From positions 2,418,001 to 2,482,000 of the forward strand of contig CP099652.1 of the NCBI GenBank assembly GCA_024123955.1: a stretch of 64,000 bases of DNA, written 5' to 3'. Under the pieces are notes generated by a model, which was given only the letters and a program-made list of their open reading frames with translations, searched no databases and was not told the DNA's origin. The DNA comes from Oxalobacteraceae bacterium OTU3CINTB1 (GTDB taxonomy: Bacteria; Pseudomonadota; Gammaproteobacteria; Burkholderiales; Burkholderiaceae_D). The translations under genes were made by a program, and so were the position numbers. Positions within the stretch are counted from its first letter, which is position 1, and each line of letters begins with the position of its first letter. Positions 1-8,568 of this stretch are shown piece after piece.

Positions 1-249
1 ACCTTGCTGGGCACGGCGAGCAGCGCGGTCGATACGGGCCAGTTCACGCTCAGCTTCAACAGCGCCACGCCGATCACAAGCGTTGTCATCAACAATGGCT
101 CCTTTGAAGATTGGGTGGGGGTTGATAACATCACCTTTAACACGGCGGTGTCGGCCGTGCCGGAGCCGTCCACTTATGCCATGTTCGGCCTCGGGTTGGG
201 CTTGCTGGGGCTGGCGGGGCGCAAGCGCGCGAACGGCGCCAAGCGGTAA
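1..249 (+). CDS. PEP-CTERM sorting domain protein, C-terminal part (5' truncated by window)
   Basis: The reading frame is open from base 1, so the gene starts before the window. The visible 82 codons end in a PEP-CTERM tail: a Val-Pro-Glu-Pro-Ser motif, a glycine/leucine-rich membrane span, then an Arg/Lys-rich end (GRKRANGAKR). By family knowledge this tail sends secreted proteins to exosortase (EpsH/XrtA type) in Gram-negative bacteria that make exopolysaccharide. The upstream part is Ser/Thr/Asn-rich and beta-strand-like, as is usual for these extracellular proteins. A strong terminator follows 22 bases after the stop. The substrate and role of the mature protein cannot be told from this fragment. 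Confidence 0.85.
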   Translation, partial: TLLGTASSAVDTGQFTLSFNSATPITSVVINNGSFEDWVGVDNITFNTAVSAVPEPSTYAMFGLGLGLLGLAGRKRANGAKR

Positions 250-271
250 TTGGGCAGCTTCTTCATTGCGC

Positions 272-295
272 AAAAGCCGGCGGGAGCCGGCTTTT
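272..295 (+). terminator. Rho-independent terminator after the PEP-CTERM gene
   Basis: An AAAAGCCGGC/GCCGGCTTTT inverted repeat with a 4-base loop, followed by a T run, lies 22 bases past the stop. The A/T symmetry means it could also work on the minus strand for the brnA-like remnant that ends at 326. Confidence 0.85.
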
Positions 296-325
296 TGCAT
301 TGCAACGCAAGATGATCCTGCGGAA

Positions 326-544
326 TTAAACCGGATCATCGTTATTTGGTTCTTTGTGAGGCATAGGCGCGTTGACGTAGACGGGCGACGAACCGCTAAC
401 TGGTTTCTTGATAACAGCGATGGCCAGCATTTCTTCGGTCAACTCGGGAATTTCCTCATACTCCTCAGGCTGGATCTCGTGGGCGTCGACGCCGGCCAGA
501 TCAGAGCCCAAGGGAGGGTGCGATACGGGATATTTCGCGTTCAT
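326..544 (-). CDS. BrnA-like antitoxin, C-terminally altered (probably decayed)
   Basis: A 72-residue protein whose N-terminal half (LGSDLAGVDAHEIQPEEYEE, then PELTEEMLAIAVIKK) resembles the start of BrnA antitoxins. BrnA proteins are usually about 85-100 residues and end in a ribbon-helix-helix or helix-turn-helix DNA-binding part with a conserved GxGWQ segment. Here the last about 25 residues are Pro/Asn-rich and that part is absent. It lies directly after, and overlaps, a brnT remnant in the normal brnT-brnA order. I infer a non-functional relic; a short expressed protein cannot be excluded. Confidence 0.5.
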   Translation of the reverse strand: MNAKYPVSHPPLGSDLAGVDAHEIQPEEYEEIPELTEEMLAIAVIKKPVSGSSPVYVNAPMPHKEPNNDDPV

Positions 545-584
545 TGGCTTTCCTCATACTGACTGGATCGAACGTGATCAGCAT
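501..584 (-). pseudogene. brnT toxin remnant with large internal deletion
   Basis: The 27-codon frame reads MLITFDPVS followed by MRKANEREISR. The first part matches the typical BrnT start (M-x-I-T-F-D-P) and the second matches the typical BrnT end (ISxRKANxRExxRY). The roughly 65-70 residues that should separate them, including the catalytic core of this RelE-fold RNase, are missing. The frame overlaps the start of the brnA-like gene at 544, as brnT and brnA normally do. This is direct evidence of an internal deletion that kept both ends. Confidence 0.6.
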
Positions 585-752
585 AAGGTTAGTGTAGGAA
601 GATGAGGCGTAAACTTCAAGCGACGTCAGCAATCGGGGCAGACGTCGCGGATGTGTAATTTTCGGTCCGGCACCGACAGCAGGCATTGATCGGTGTCACT
701 GGAACTGAATCGAAGAAGGCTGTGGCTTGAGTCCACTTCGATTTGGCGCTAT

Positions 753-1010
753 TCAGAAAATTACACTGACAGCGACGATGAGAGCGATCCAAAACAACAC
801 CCCGATGAATGCGGCGGTTTCGCCGCTGAACACCACTTGCCCGTCTTCGCGCCACCACCATTCGAACGTTGTGATGTATCTCCGCGCGTTCCACTTGTCG
901 ACGCGCGCCTTGCCCAATGACAGCACCGGAATGACGACCCGGCCGGTGCCGTAGGCGAACGCTTCGATGCCTATCCGCACCAGTACTTCGCCGATGAAAT
1001 CAAGCGCCAT
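753..1010 (-). CDS. Small membrane protein of unknown function
   Basis: An 85-residue protein beginning 2 bases after the stop of the YcxB-like gene, so translation is probably coupled. It has an amphipathic N-terminus (residues about 5-32), a Trp/Arg-rich middle (residues about 48-55) and a strongly hydrophobic C-terminal segment (about 64-85) that should span the inner membrane. I do not recognise a family. It is the last gene of a three-gene minus-strand operon with an Lgt-like membrane enzyme, which suggests a cell-envelope setting. Confidence 0.6.
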   Translation of the reverse strand: MALDFIGEVLVRIGIEAFAYGTGRVVIPVLSLGKARVDKWNARRYITTFEWWWREDGQVVFSGETAAFIGVLFWIALIVAVSVIF

Positions 1011-1012
1011 GG

Positions 1013-1528
1013 CTACCTCCGGATCATCGCCCTGAAGCGGGCGCGCTGATCGGCGCTCAACAGGCGGTAGGGGATGGGCATCGACGTATCGGCCAGCCGC
1101 ACCAGGTAGCCGGTGGGGTTGGGGCGGACCTCGCGCACGTCGCGCCAGCTCCAGACCGAGGTGCCGCCGGCGCCGCTTCGTGTGATCTGCTGCTCGTCGA
1201 TATCAATCGCGCTCGCGGCCGCATTGCGCACGCGCAGGTAGTACCACAGCGCGCCGGCCACCGTATCGGGCAGGCGCATCCTTTTTTTGCCCGACCGGTT
1301 GCTCGCCCACCGGAAATCAAGATATTCCCGCAACTGCAGCGTGACGCTAAGGCGGATTGGCACGGCGCTATCGGCTGCCGTGCCGGCCTGGCGCGTTAGC
1401 TCGGGGATGGACATATCCTCGTGCTCGATCGTGATCGTCGTCGTATCCGGCGGCGGCAGTTTCTTATGTTCGGCCATCTGCATGGCGACGGCTCTGCGGA
1501 TGAAAGGCTTGGGGTGGCTGAACCACAT
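1013..1528 (-). CDS. YcxB-like C-terminal domain protein
   Basis: A 171-residue protein. Its C-terminal half contains a WSWRDVREV-x-YLVRL-x-MPIPYRLL pattern typical of YcxB-like domains, where a Trp/Val strand pair is followed by an IPxR motif. The N-terminus is charged with no clear membrane span. The start is preceded by an AGAGGA ribosome binding site 8 bases upstream. It is 15 bases downstream of the Lgt-like gene and 2 bases upstream of the small membrane protein, so it is the middle gene of an operon. No biochemical function is established for this domain. Confidence 0.6.
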   Translation of the reverse strand: MWFSHPKPFIRRAVAMQMAEHKKLPPPDTTTITIEHEDMSIPELTRQAGTAADSAVPIRLSVTLQLREYLDFRWASNRSGKKRMRLPDTVAGALWYYLRVRNAAASAIDIDEQQITRSGAGGTSVWSWRDVREVRPNPTGYLVRLADTSMPIPYRLLSADQRARFRAMIRR

Positions 1529-1543
1529 GTCAGTTGTCCTCTC

Positions 1544-2437
1544 TCAGCTTGGATTGAGCAGCTTGTCATCGGCACTTTGCCGCTGGCCCAGCAGTACCGC
1601 GCCGACCAGTCCCAGCACGATCAACACGACGGCGATCATCTCCGCCTGCGTGGCCTTCATGCCAAGCACATCGAACACGGGATTGACGCGGATCTGTTCG
1701 ATCAGCAGGCGCTCCACGCCGGCCAGTATCAGGTACACCGAAAACAGCCAACCGGTGCGGAACGGGTGCCGGCGCAGCGCCCACAGCACCACGAAGCACA
1801 CCGCCGCCATCGCCGTCTCGTAGATCGGCGCCGGATACGCACCGGGTGCGGCGATCACTTGGCCGAAGATGTTGTTGTCGTAGGTTTGCGCCCAGAACCA
1901 CGTCGGCAGCCAGTCCGGCTTGAGCGCCATATTGGCCACCGTGCCCCAGTCGCCGTCGCCCGACACCTGGCAGCCGATGCGCCCGACCGCATAGCCGATC
2001 ATCATGGCCGGCGCCGCCGCGTCGAGCAGCGGGCGCACCGGCAGGCGCCAGCGCCGTACGCAAACCATGCCGGCCAGGGTGCCGACAATCAGCCCGCCGA
2101 AAATACTCAGTCCCGAGCGCGTGAAGATCATGCTCAGCGGATCGGCCATGAACTGGCCCGTGTGTTCAAGGATGTGGAACAGGCGCGCACCGGCCACGCC
2201 GGCGATCATCACCACCACCATGAAGTCGCTGACCACTTGTTGCGGCGGCACCTCGGCTCCCCGAACCCATGCCGCGCGGATCTTGCCTGAGCGGTACAGA
2301 CGGGCCAGTTCGGCGTGGAAGCACGCTCCAGCCACCAAGGCGCCGAGCGCGACGAACAGCCCGAACGTCGCAAGCGGCAGCGGGATGTCGTAGCCGGTCA
2401 AGTCCTTGACCACATCGCCCAAAAATGGATATGACAT
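1544..2437 (-). CDS. Divergent prolipoprotein diacylglyceryl transferase (Lgt) family protein
   Basis: A 297-residue polytopic inner-membrane protein of Lgt type, with about seven hydrophobic segments. The Lgt signature region is present as GYAVGRIGCQVSGDGDWG, where canonical enzymes have an Asn-Phe after GRxG, and the late Arg region is present as GVERLLIEQIRVN. Canonical Lgt moves diacylglyceryl from phosphatidylglycerol to the lipobox cysteine of prelipoproteins. The altered signature and the operon with a YcxB-like gene suggest a paralogue alongside a housekeeping lgt elsewhere. Substrate is unknown. The gene is divergent from the SIMPL-domain gene at 2626. Confidence 0.8.
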   Translation of the reverse strand: MSYPFLGDVVKDLTGYDIPLPLATFGLFVALGALVAGACFHAELARLYRSGKIRAAWVRGAEVPPQQVVSDFMVVVMIAGVAGARLFHILEHTGQFMADPLSMIFTRSGLSIFGGLIVGTLAGMVCVRRWRLPVRPLLDAAAPAMMIGYAVGRIGCQVSGDGDWGTVANMALKPDWLPTWFWAQTYDNNIFGQVIAAPGAYPAPIYETAMAAVCFVVLWALRRHPFRTGWLFSVYLILAGVERLLIEQIRVNPVFDVLGMKATQAEMIAVVLIVLGLVGAVLLGQRQSADDKLLNPS

Positions 2438-2625
2438 TAGAGTCCTTCAACTTCGCGTTGATTCCCGATTCAATCTTGTCGAGATGTCATTCATGCACAG
2501 TCAATCACTCTAGCATAACTTTATGGCCCACCAGAAATGTTACAAACACTCACCATGTCTTACATGTGCCCCGGTTAAATTCAGGTAAAGTTCGCCTTGT
2601 CGTAATCTCAACTTTGGAGTCCGCA

Positions 2626-3387
2626 ATGACCGTAATGAAAAATCTCGCCGCAGCCGCTGCCGTCTCCTTCGCGCTCGCCGCCCACGCCGCGCCGGCCGAT
2701 GCGCTGCCGACCACCGGCACGCTGGTGGTGGTGCCGGCCTTCGGCGAAGTCAAACACGCCAACGATCAAGTCATTGCCACCCTGGCGGTCGAAGAGCAGG
2801 ACAAGGATAAGGCCGCCGCCGCCTCGCGCGTCAACCAGAAGATGAAGCAGGGCCTCGACATCGTCAAGGCGGCCGATCCGCAAGCCAAGCTTAAAACACA
2901 GGGCTACTACACCTATCCCGTGTATCCGGAAGACCGTCCGCTGCCAAACGGCCAGATGCCGAAGCAGCGCGTGCCGACCGCGTGGCGCGTGGGCCAGTAC
3001 CTGGAAGTGACCACCACCAGCCTCGACAAGCTGCCGAAAACCGTCGCCGCCGCCCAGAAGGTACTGACCCTGAACGGCCTGCAGTTCGGCCTGACGCCGG
3101 AAACGACCAAAAAACTGGACGACGAGCGCATCGCCGCCACCTATAAAAACCTGAACGAGCGCATCAACTCGATCGCCAACGCCATGGGCCGCAAGGTCGG
3201 CGACGCCGTGCTCGACACTGTCGACTTCGAAGGCTCGGGCAATTATGCGCAGGAACGCGCCTCAGCGCCGGCGCCGATGATGATGCGCGCCAAGATGGCT
3301 GACAGCGTCGACGTCGCCGAACCGAGTTTCGAGCCGGGCGAAACCACCTTGCAGATGCATCTCGTCGGCAAAGTGCGCTTCAAATAA
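2626..3387 (+). CDS. Secreted SIMPL (DUF541) domain protein
   Basis: A 253-residue protein with a cleavable signal peptide (residues 1-22, ending AAHAA) followed by a DUF541/SIMPL-type region: long beta strands, an interrupted lysine-rich helix and the repeated pattern of paired beta-alpha-beta units. A longer upstream frame exists, but ATG 2626 has GGAG 5 bases upstream and is the first codon that exposes a normal signal peptide. SIMPL proteins such as E. coli YggE are periplasmic; no enzymatic activity is known. It has its own terminator and is divergent from the Lgt-like operon. Confidence 0.8.
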   Translation: MTVMKNLAAAAAVSFALAAHAAPADALPTTGTLVVVPAFGEVKHANDQVIATLAVEEQDKDKAAAASRVNQKMKQGLDIVKAADPQAKLKTQGYYTYPVYPEDRPLPNGQMPKQRVPTAWRVGQYLEVTTTSLDKLPKTVAAAQKVLTLNGLQFGLTPETTKKLDDERIAATYKNLNERINSIANAMGRKVGDAVLDTVDFEGSGNYAQERASAPAPMMMRAKMADSVDVAEPSFEPGETTLQMHLVGKVRFK

Positions 3388-3404
3388 GCAAAGTTGTGCA
3401 GAAT

Positions 3405-3434
3405 AGGGGGATGGGGCGCCATCCCCCTTTTTTA
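3405..3434 (+). terminator. Rho-independent terminator after the SIMPL gene
   Basis: A perfect 9-bp stem (GGGGGATGG/CCATCCCCC) with a 4-base loop is followed by seven T residues, 18 bases past the stop. Confidence 0.9.
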
Positions 3435-3491
3435 TTGTCGGCTCCTCTATAATGATGGCGCAGCAAGACCACATAATGAGAATGGAACCCT

Positions 3492-4364
3492 ATGCCGAAT
3501 TTTCCCCGCCGCCGCGCTAAAAACGTCGCCGCCCAAGCCAAACTGCCCAAGACGTCGCGCTTCAGCCGTTTTGCGCGCCGCGCCAGGGGCGAGGGCCTCG
3601 ACAAGCCGCGTCACCGGGGGATTTACCTGCTGCCGAACGCCTTCACCACCGCCGCGCTGTTCTGCGGCTTCTACGCCATCGTCATGGCGATGAACCAGAA
3701 GTTCGAACATTCGGCCTGGGCGATTTTCATCGCCATGGTGCTCGACGGCCTGGACGGCCGCGTGGCGCGCCTGACCAACACCCAGAGCGAATTCGGCGCC
3801 CAGTACGACAGCCTGTCGGACATGGTGTCCTTCGGCGCCGCGCCGGCGCTGGTGATCTACGAATGGTCGCTGCGCGGCCTCGGCAAGCTGGGCTGGATCG
3901 CCGCCTTCGTCTACTGCGCCGGCGCCGCCTTGCGCCTGGCGCGTTTCAACACCAATATCGAGGTGGTCGACAAGCGCTTCTTCCAGGGGCTGCCGTCGCC
4001 GTCGGCCGCGGGGCTGGTGGCCGGCTTCATCCTGCTGATGGTCGACCAGGAGGTCTCCGGCCTGGAGCTGGACTGGATCTCGTGGGGCGTTGCCCTCTTC
4101 GCCGGCCTGTCGATGGTGACCAATGTGCCGTTCTACAGCTTCAAGGACGTCAACTTCCGCAAGTCGGTGCCGTTCATCGCCGTGTTCCTGATCGCGCTGG
4201 TGTTTGCGCTGGTGTCGATCGACCCGCCGAAGGTGCTGTTCCCGATCTTTATCGCGTATGGCCTGTCCGGCTACGCGGTGCTGGTGTGGCGGCTTGCGAA
4301 GGGCAAGCCGGTGAGCCTGATCCAGACCGAGATCGACAGCGACGATCCGAGCGAGCGTCGCTAA
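3492..4364 (+). CDS. pssA: CDP-diacylglycerol-serine O-phosphatidyltransferase
   Basis: Makes phosphatidylserine from CDP-diacylglycerol and serine at the inner membrane, the first step to phosphatidylethanolamine. The full CDP-alcohol phosphotransferase motif D-x2-DG-x2-AR-x8-G-x3-D-x3-D is present with D85, D88, G89, A92, R93, G102, D106 and D110. Six or so membrane spans follow a basic N-terminal tail of about 40 residues, which is common in the betaproteobacterial type II enzymes. Length (290) fits. It precedes leuA by 71 bases, a gene order usual in Burkholderiales. Confidence 0.95.
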   Translation: MPNFPRRRAKNVAAQAKLPKTSRFSRFARRARGEGLDKPRHRGIYLLPNAFTTAALFCGFYAIVMAMNQKFEHSAWAIFIAMVLDGLDGRVARLTNTQSEFGAQYDSLSDMVSFGAAPALVIYEWSLRGLGKLGWIAAFVYCAGAALRLARFNTNIEVVDKRFFQGLPSPSAAGLVAGFILLMVDQEVSGLELDWISWGVALFAGLSMVTNVPFYSFKDVNFRKSVPFIAVFLIALVFALVSIDPPKVLFPIFIAYGLSGYAVLVWRLAKGKPVSLIQTEIDSDDPSERR

Positions 4365-4435
4365 CCGGGACTTCAACACACGGGCGGTAGGCCCTGGGCA
4401 TTTTCAAGCAACGCAGCCACAGCAACGGAGCTACT

Positions 4436-5983
4436 ATGAACAACTCATCCAACCGCCTGATCATCTTCGACACCACCCTGCGCGACGGCGAGCAATCGCC
4501 CGGCGCCTCGATGACCAGGGACGAAAAGGTCCGCATCGCCAAGCAGCTCGAACGCCTGCGGGTGGATGTCATCGAAGCCGGCTTCGCCGCCGCCTCGCAG
4601 GGCGACTTCGAATCCATCAAGGCGATCGCCTCGGTGGTGCGCGAATCGACCATCTGCTCGCTCTCGCGCGCCAACGACCGCGATATCGCCCGCGCCGCCG
4701 AGGCGCTGGCGCCGGCCGAACGCAAACGCATCCACACCTTTATCGCCACCTCCAATCTGCATATGGAGATGAAGCTGCGCATGCTGCCCGACCAGGTGCT
4801 GGAGCAGGCCAGGAACGCGGTGCGCTTCGCCCGCCAGCACACCGACGATATCGAATTCAGCCCGGAGGACGGCAGCCGCTCGGACGAGGACTTCCTGTGC
4901 CGCGTGCTGGAGGGCGTGATCGCAGAAGGCGCGACGACGATCAACTTCCCCGACACCGTCGGCTACGCGGTGCCGGAGATCTTCGGCGAGACCATTCGCC
5001 GCCTGCGCGAGCGCATCCCCAACTCGGACAAGGCGGTGTGGTCGGTCCACTGCCACAACGACCTGGGACTGGCGGTGGCCAATTCGCTGGCCGGCGTGAT
5101 GATCGGCGGCGCGCGCCAGATCGAATGCACCATCAACGGCCTCGGTGAGCGCGCCGGCAACACCGCGCTGGAGGAGGTGGTGATGGCGCTGCGCACGCGC
5201 GGCGGCTACTACAACCTGGAATGCGGCATCGACACCACGCAGATCGTGGCGGCGTCGAAGATGGTGTCGCAGATCACCGGCTTCGCGGTGCAGCCCAACA
5301 AGGCCGTGGTGGGCGCCAACGCCTTCGCGCACGCCTCCGGCATCCACCAGGACGGCATGCTCAAGTCGCGCGAGACCTACGAGATCATGCGCGCCGAGGA
5401 TGTCGGCTGGGCCGCCACCAAGATCGTGCTGGGCAAGCTGTCCGGCCGCAACGCCTTCAAGCAGCGCTTGCAGGAGCTGGGCATCGACCTGGAATCGGAA
5501 ACGGAGGTCAACGCCGCCTTCATCCGCTTCAAGGAACTGGCCGACCGCAAATCCGACATCTTCGACGAGGATATTTTGGCGCTGGTCTCGGACGAGCAGC
5601 AGTCGCAGGAACGCGAGTTCTATCGGTTTTCGTCGCTGTCGCAGCAATCGAACACCGGCCAGACGCCGAGCGCCAGGGTGGTGTTCTTCATCGACGGCGA
5701 AGAGCACACCTCCGAAGGCAAGGGCGACGGCCCGGTGGACGCCACCGTCAACGCCATCGAATCGGAGGTCGGCAGCGGCGCCGAGCTGGTGCTGTTCTCG
5801 GTCAACGCCATCAGCACCGGCACCCAGTCGCAGGGCGAGGTGACGATGCGACTGTCGAAGGAGGGGCGCATCGTCAACGGCGTCGGCGCCGATCCGGACA
5901 TCATCGTCGCGTCGGCCAAGGCCTACCTGTCGGCACTGAACAAACTGCACTCGAAGATCGAGCGTGTCAACCCGCAACCATGA
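4436..5983 (+). CDS. leuA: 2-isopropylmalate synthase
   Basis: Condenses acetyl-CoA with 2-oxoisovalerate, the first committed step of leucine synthesis. The 515-residue protein has the DRE-TIM metallolyase start ([12 protein letters not shown]16-D17) and metal ligands H205 and H207 in HCHND. The catalytic HASGIHQDG segment is also present, as is a C-terminal regulatory LeuA dimer domain (about residues 390-510) that would bind leucine. The start has GGAG 6 bases upstream. No obvious leucine-rich leader peptide is seen in the 71 bases before it. Confidence 0.97.
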   Translation: MNNSSNRLIIFDTTLRDGEQSPGASMTRDEKVRIAKQLERLRVDVIEAGFAAASQGDFESIKAIASVVRESTICSLSRANDRDIARAAEALAPAERKRIHTFIATSNLHMEMKLRMLPDQVLEQARNAVRFARQHTDDIEFSPEDGSRSDEDFLCRVLEGVIAEGATTINFPDTVGYAVPEIFGETIRRLRERIPNSDKAVWSVHCHNDLGLAVANSLAGVMIGGARQIECTINGLGERAGNTALEEVVMALRTRGGYYNLECGIDTTQIVAASKMVSQITGFAVQPNKAVVGANAFAHASGIHQDGMLKSRETYEIMRAEDVGWAATKIVLGKLSGRNAFKQRLQELGIDLESETEVNAAFIRFKELADRKSDIFDEDILALVSDEQQSQEREFYRFSSLSQQSNTGQTPSARVVFFIDGEEHTSEGKGDGPVDATVNAIESEVGSGAELVLFSVNAISTGTQSQGEVTMRLSKEGRIVNGVGADPDIIVASAKAYLSALNKLHSKIERVNPQP

Positions 5984-5991
5984 GGTTTTGA

Positions 5992-6927
5992 GTGGCAAAA
6001 GATTTTGAAAAGCGTTTTGACATCGTTGCGCTGGGCGAGGCCATGGTGGAGTTCAACCAGGCCACACCAGGCGAAGCAAACTACCGCCAGGGCTTTGGCG
6101 GCGACACGTCGAACGCGGTGATCGCCGCCAGCCGGCAAGGCGCGCGCACCGCGTATCTGACACGCGTCGGTGAAGATGCATTTGGCGGGATGCTGCTCGA
6201 CTTGTGGCGTGCCGAGGGTGTCGATATCAGCGCCGTCTCACGCGACGCCGATGCGCCCACCGGCCTGTATTTCGTCACCCACGGTCCCGATGGCCACGCG
6301 TTCAGCTATCTGCGCGCCGGCTCGGCGGCCAGCCGCATGCAGGCGCGCACGATGGATTTGAGCCTGATCGAATCGGCGCGCTGGCTGCATGTGTCGGGCA
6401 TCTCGCAGGCGATATCGGCCGGCGCCTGCGACACGGTGTTCGCCGCGATCGACATTGCGCGCCGCGCGGGTGTAAAAGTGAGCTTCGATCCGAATCTGCG
6501 TCTGTCGCTGTGGCCTTTGGCGCGTGCGCGCGCCGTCATGGGCGCGACCATCGGCATGACCGATCTGTTCATGCCCAGCCTGGACGAGGCGGTAGCGCTG
6601 GCCGGCACCGACGATGTGGAGACGATGTTCGCGTGGTGCCGCGCGCAGGGTGCGCGGTCGGTGGTGTTGAAGACGGGCCCGAAGGGCGCGTGGTATGCGG
6701 AAGAGGGCGAAGCGCCGCGATTGGCCGAAGGCTATCCGGTACGGGCCGTGGATGCGACGGGAGCGGGGGATTGTTTCGATGGCAGCCTGCTGGCGCGCCT
6801 GGCGGCGGGGGATGCGCTGGGCGACGCGGTAAGGTACGCCAACGTTAGCGCCGCGCTTTCGACGCAGGGACATGGCGCCGTGGCGCCGATACCGAGCGCC
6901 GCGCAAGTGCGCGCGGCGCTGGCATAA
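5992..6927 (+). CDS. PfkB-family sugar kinase (2-keto-3-deoxygluconate kinase-like)
   Basis: A 311-residue ribokinase-fold kinase starting with GTG 8 bases after the leuA stop. The first signature includes the GGDTSNAV region and the second is DATGAGDCFDGS, with catalytic base D260. The ATP-binding KTGPKGAW segment is also present. Overall pattern is closest to KdgK-type enzymes that phosphorylate 2-keto-3-deoxygluconate, but PfkB specificity cannot be fixed from motifs alone. It may be co-transcribed with leuA. A palindromic repeat lies just downstream, between it and the convergent gene. Confidence 0.8.
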   Translation: MAKDFEKRFDIVALGEAMVEFNQATPGEANYRQGFGGDTSNAVIAASRQGARTAYLTRVGEDAFGGMLLDLWRAEGVDISAVSRDADAPTGLYFVTHGPDGHAFSYLRAGSAASRMQARTMDLSLIESARWLHVSGISQAISAGACDTVFAAIDIARRAGVKVSFDPNLRLSLWPLARARAVMGATIGMTDLFMPSLDEAVALAGTDDVETMFAWCRAQGARSVVLKTGPKGAWYAEEGEAPRLAEGYPVRAVDATGAGDCFDGSLLARLAAGDALGDAVRYANVSAALSTQGHGAVAPIPSAAQVRAALA

Positions 6928-6994
6928 AATGCCGGCCAGCGGCAATGCCGCCTGGCCGGGCTGTTCACAAAACCAAGCTCCATTCTGGAGACAC

Positions 6995-7081
6995 GTAGGG
7001 CGGATTAGGCGAACGCCGTAATCCGCCATGCATGCGCCATCGGCGGCTCATGGCGGATTACGCTACGCTAATCCGCCCTAC
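6995..7081. repeat. Dispersed palindromic repeat, copy 1 (paired inverted units)
   Basis: Two units, GTAGGGCGGATTAGG...CGTAATCCGCC (6995-7030) and its near reverse complement (7049-7081), face each other. Each unit is itself an imperfect hairpin (GGCGGATTA/TAATCCGCC). The same element, including the flanking GGAGACAC, recurs at 42364-42472. It fills the gap between convergent genes and ends one base before the stop codon of the beta-barrel gene. It resembles REP/BIME-type elements; no transposase is adjacent. Confidence 0.85.
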
Positions 7082-7894
7082 TTAAAAGCGCACCTTGAGG
7101 TAGGCCGCCGGTCCGTTCAAACGAATATTCACCGCCAGATCGTCGCGTTCGCGGCGCAGGCTGATCTTCGATGCGCTGTACTCGGCCACCACGCCCACCA
7201 TCGGCGTCACATACCATTCCACGCCGACGGCGCCGCCATAAATATGGCCCTGGATATTGCCGCTATTCTTCTTGATCCCGTTGGCATCCGCATACATGCG
7301 CACCTGCGGCGAGAACTGATGGCGCCAGCCCAGTTCCACCAGCGGCGCATAAGCGCTTTCATTCTCCGAATAGCGCGCATTGCCGCTAATGCCGTTCAAC
7401 ACCCCATTCGCGGTGCCATCGATGCGCGCGCGATAGTAGGCCGCGCCCACGCCCACGCCAAACACGTCCGCGCCGCTGCCCAGCCACCACTTATATGCGA
7501 CATTGGCCAGGTCCAGCTTCAGCTTGGCGTTAAGCTTGCCGTTGCCCGTCAGCGGCAACCCGTTGATGTTGGTGCTGCCGGTCAGGCCGGGGTTGTACTC
7601 TTTATCGTAGCGGTAGTAATCGAAGTCGAAACCGTGCGAATCGCCGATCAGCACGCTCGCTTTAGCGCGCGGCAAGGTCACGTTATCGGATTTGTAGGTG
7701 CCGGTGTCGATGCGGCCATAGTTGGTGTCGCCTTCGACCTTGATGCGCGGTTCGGTGTAGAAGGCGCCGACGGACAGGCTGGCGCGGTCCAGCGCCGGTG
7801 ATGGTTCCGCCCAGGCCATCGCGGTGGCTGTGCTCAGCGCGATAAGCGTGGCTGCATAGATTGCGTGGCGTGCGGAAGGCGTACGTAAAGACAT
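7082..7894 (-). CDS. Outer-membrane beta-barrel protein (OmpW/OmpA-barrel-like)
   Basis: A 270-residue protein with a signal peptide of about 29 residues (ending MAWAE), many alternating hydrophobic strands rich in Tyr/Gly, and a C-terminal strand ending in KVRF, the terminal Phe typical of BAM-folded barrels. A longer frame goes up to 7969, but ATG 7894 has GGAG 6 bases upstream and gives a proper signal sequence. The specific family and cargo are not recognised. It has no close co-directional partner. Confidence 0.75.
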   Translation of the reverse strand: MSLRTPSARHAIYAATLIALSTATAMAWAEPSPALDRASLSVGAFYTEPRIKVEGDTNYGRIDTGTYKSDNVTLPRAKASVLIGDSHGFDFDYYRYDKEYNPGLTGSTNINGLPLTGNGKLNAKLKLDLANVAYKWWLGSGADVFGVGVGAAYYRARIDGTANGVLNGISGNARYSENESAYAPLVELGWRHQFSPQVRMYADANGIKKNSGNIQGHIYGGAVGVEWYVTPMVGVVAEYSASKISLRRERDDLAVNIRLNGPAAYLKVRF

Positions 7895-8006
7895 GAATTC
7901 TCCGAAGTGGGTTGCGTTTTGATATGGAGAAATCATAGCAACCGCGAGAAACATTTCACGTCGGCGCACTTCTTTGGTGCGCGTGGGACTGCTCCTACCA
8001 AGCGGG

Positions 8007-8495
8007 TTAGCGCAGCCAGCGCGGTTCGCGTTCCTCGTCGGGCCCGTTGACGAGGGCCTGCACCACGCCGTTGCGGTCGAACTGCACGTCCATCAGCGAG
8101 TTCCACACATCGCTTTCCTTATAGCGGTATTGCCAGACGTCGCCGTCGACGCTGTAGTAGCGCACCTGCTTGGAAGGGCGGCCGAGGATGCCCAGCACGC
8201 TGTCCTTGGTGTCGCGGCCGATTTTGATGGTGCCGAACTTGGCGTTGGTCAGCACCTGCTCGTACGAGACCAGCCGATCGTCCGGGCCGATGCGCGCCAT
8301 CCAGGTGTACTGGCCCAACGGCCCCATGGCGTATTCGAGCATCGTGTCGGGTCCGTTTTTATAGATGCCGGTGGGCCGGCCCAGCTTGGATTGAACCACT
8401 TGGGTGCTGTCGCCCGGCGCCGGCGGCGGGCCGAACATCGTGGCGCAGCCGGTCAGGACGCCGCAAAAAGTTGCCATAACGAACAGTGTTTTCAT
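8007..8495 (-). CDS. BamE/SmpA-like outer-membrane lipoprotein
   Basis: A 162-residue lipoprotein with signal peptide and lipobox L-T-G-C (Cys 17). Two SmpA/OmlA-like repeats follow: the first around STQVVQSKLGRPTGIY and the second around TKDSVLGILGRPSKQVRYY, each with the helix-LGxP-strand pattern of BamE. BamE itself has one such repeat and belongs to the barrel assembly machine. A two-repeat protein of this kind is more likely an accessory lipoprotein. ATG 8495 is chosen because it begins the signal peptide. Confidence 0.75.
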   Translation of the reverse strand: MKTLFVMATFCGVLTGCATMFGPPPAPGDSTQVVQSKLGRPTGIYKNGPDTMLEYAMGPLGQYTWMARIGPDDRLVSYEQVLTNAKFGTIKIGRDTKDSVLGILGRPSKQVRYYSVDGDVWQYRYKESDVWNSLMDVQFDRNGVVQALVNGPDEEREPRWLR

Positions 8496-8568
8496 GTCGC
8501 AGCTCCAAATAGAGGAGGGAAGATGACAAATTGTAGCCAAGCCGGGATACACGCGGCGCTTTTTCCGC

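Noticed and set aside
2425..2625. N-terminal extension of the SIMPL protein
   Set aside because: The frame is open, but the extension is not protein-like and hides the signal peptide; a GGAG site points to ATG 2626.
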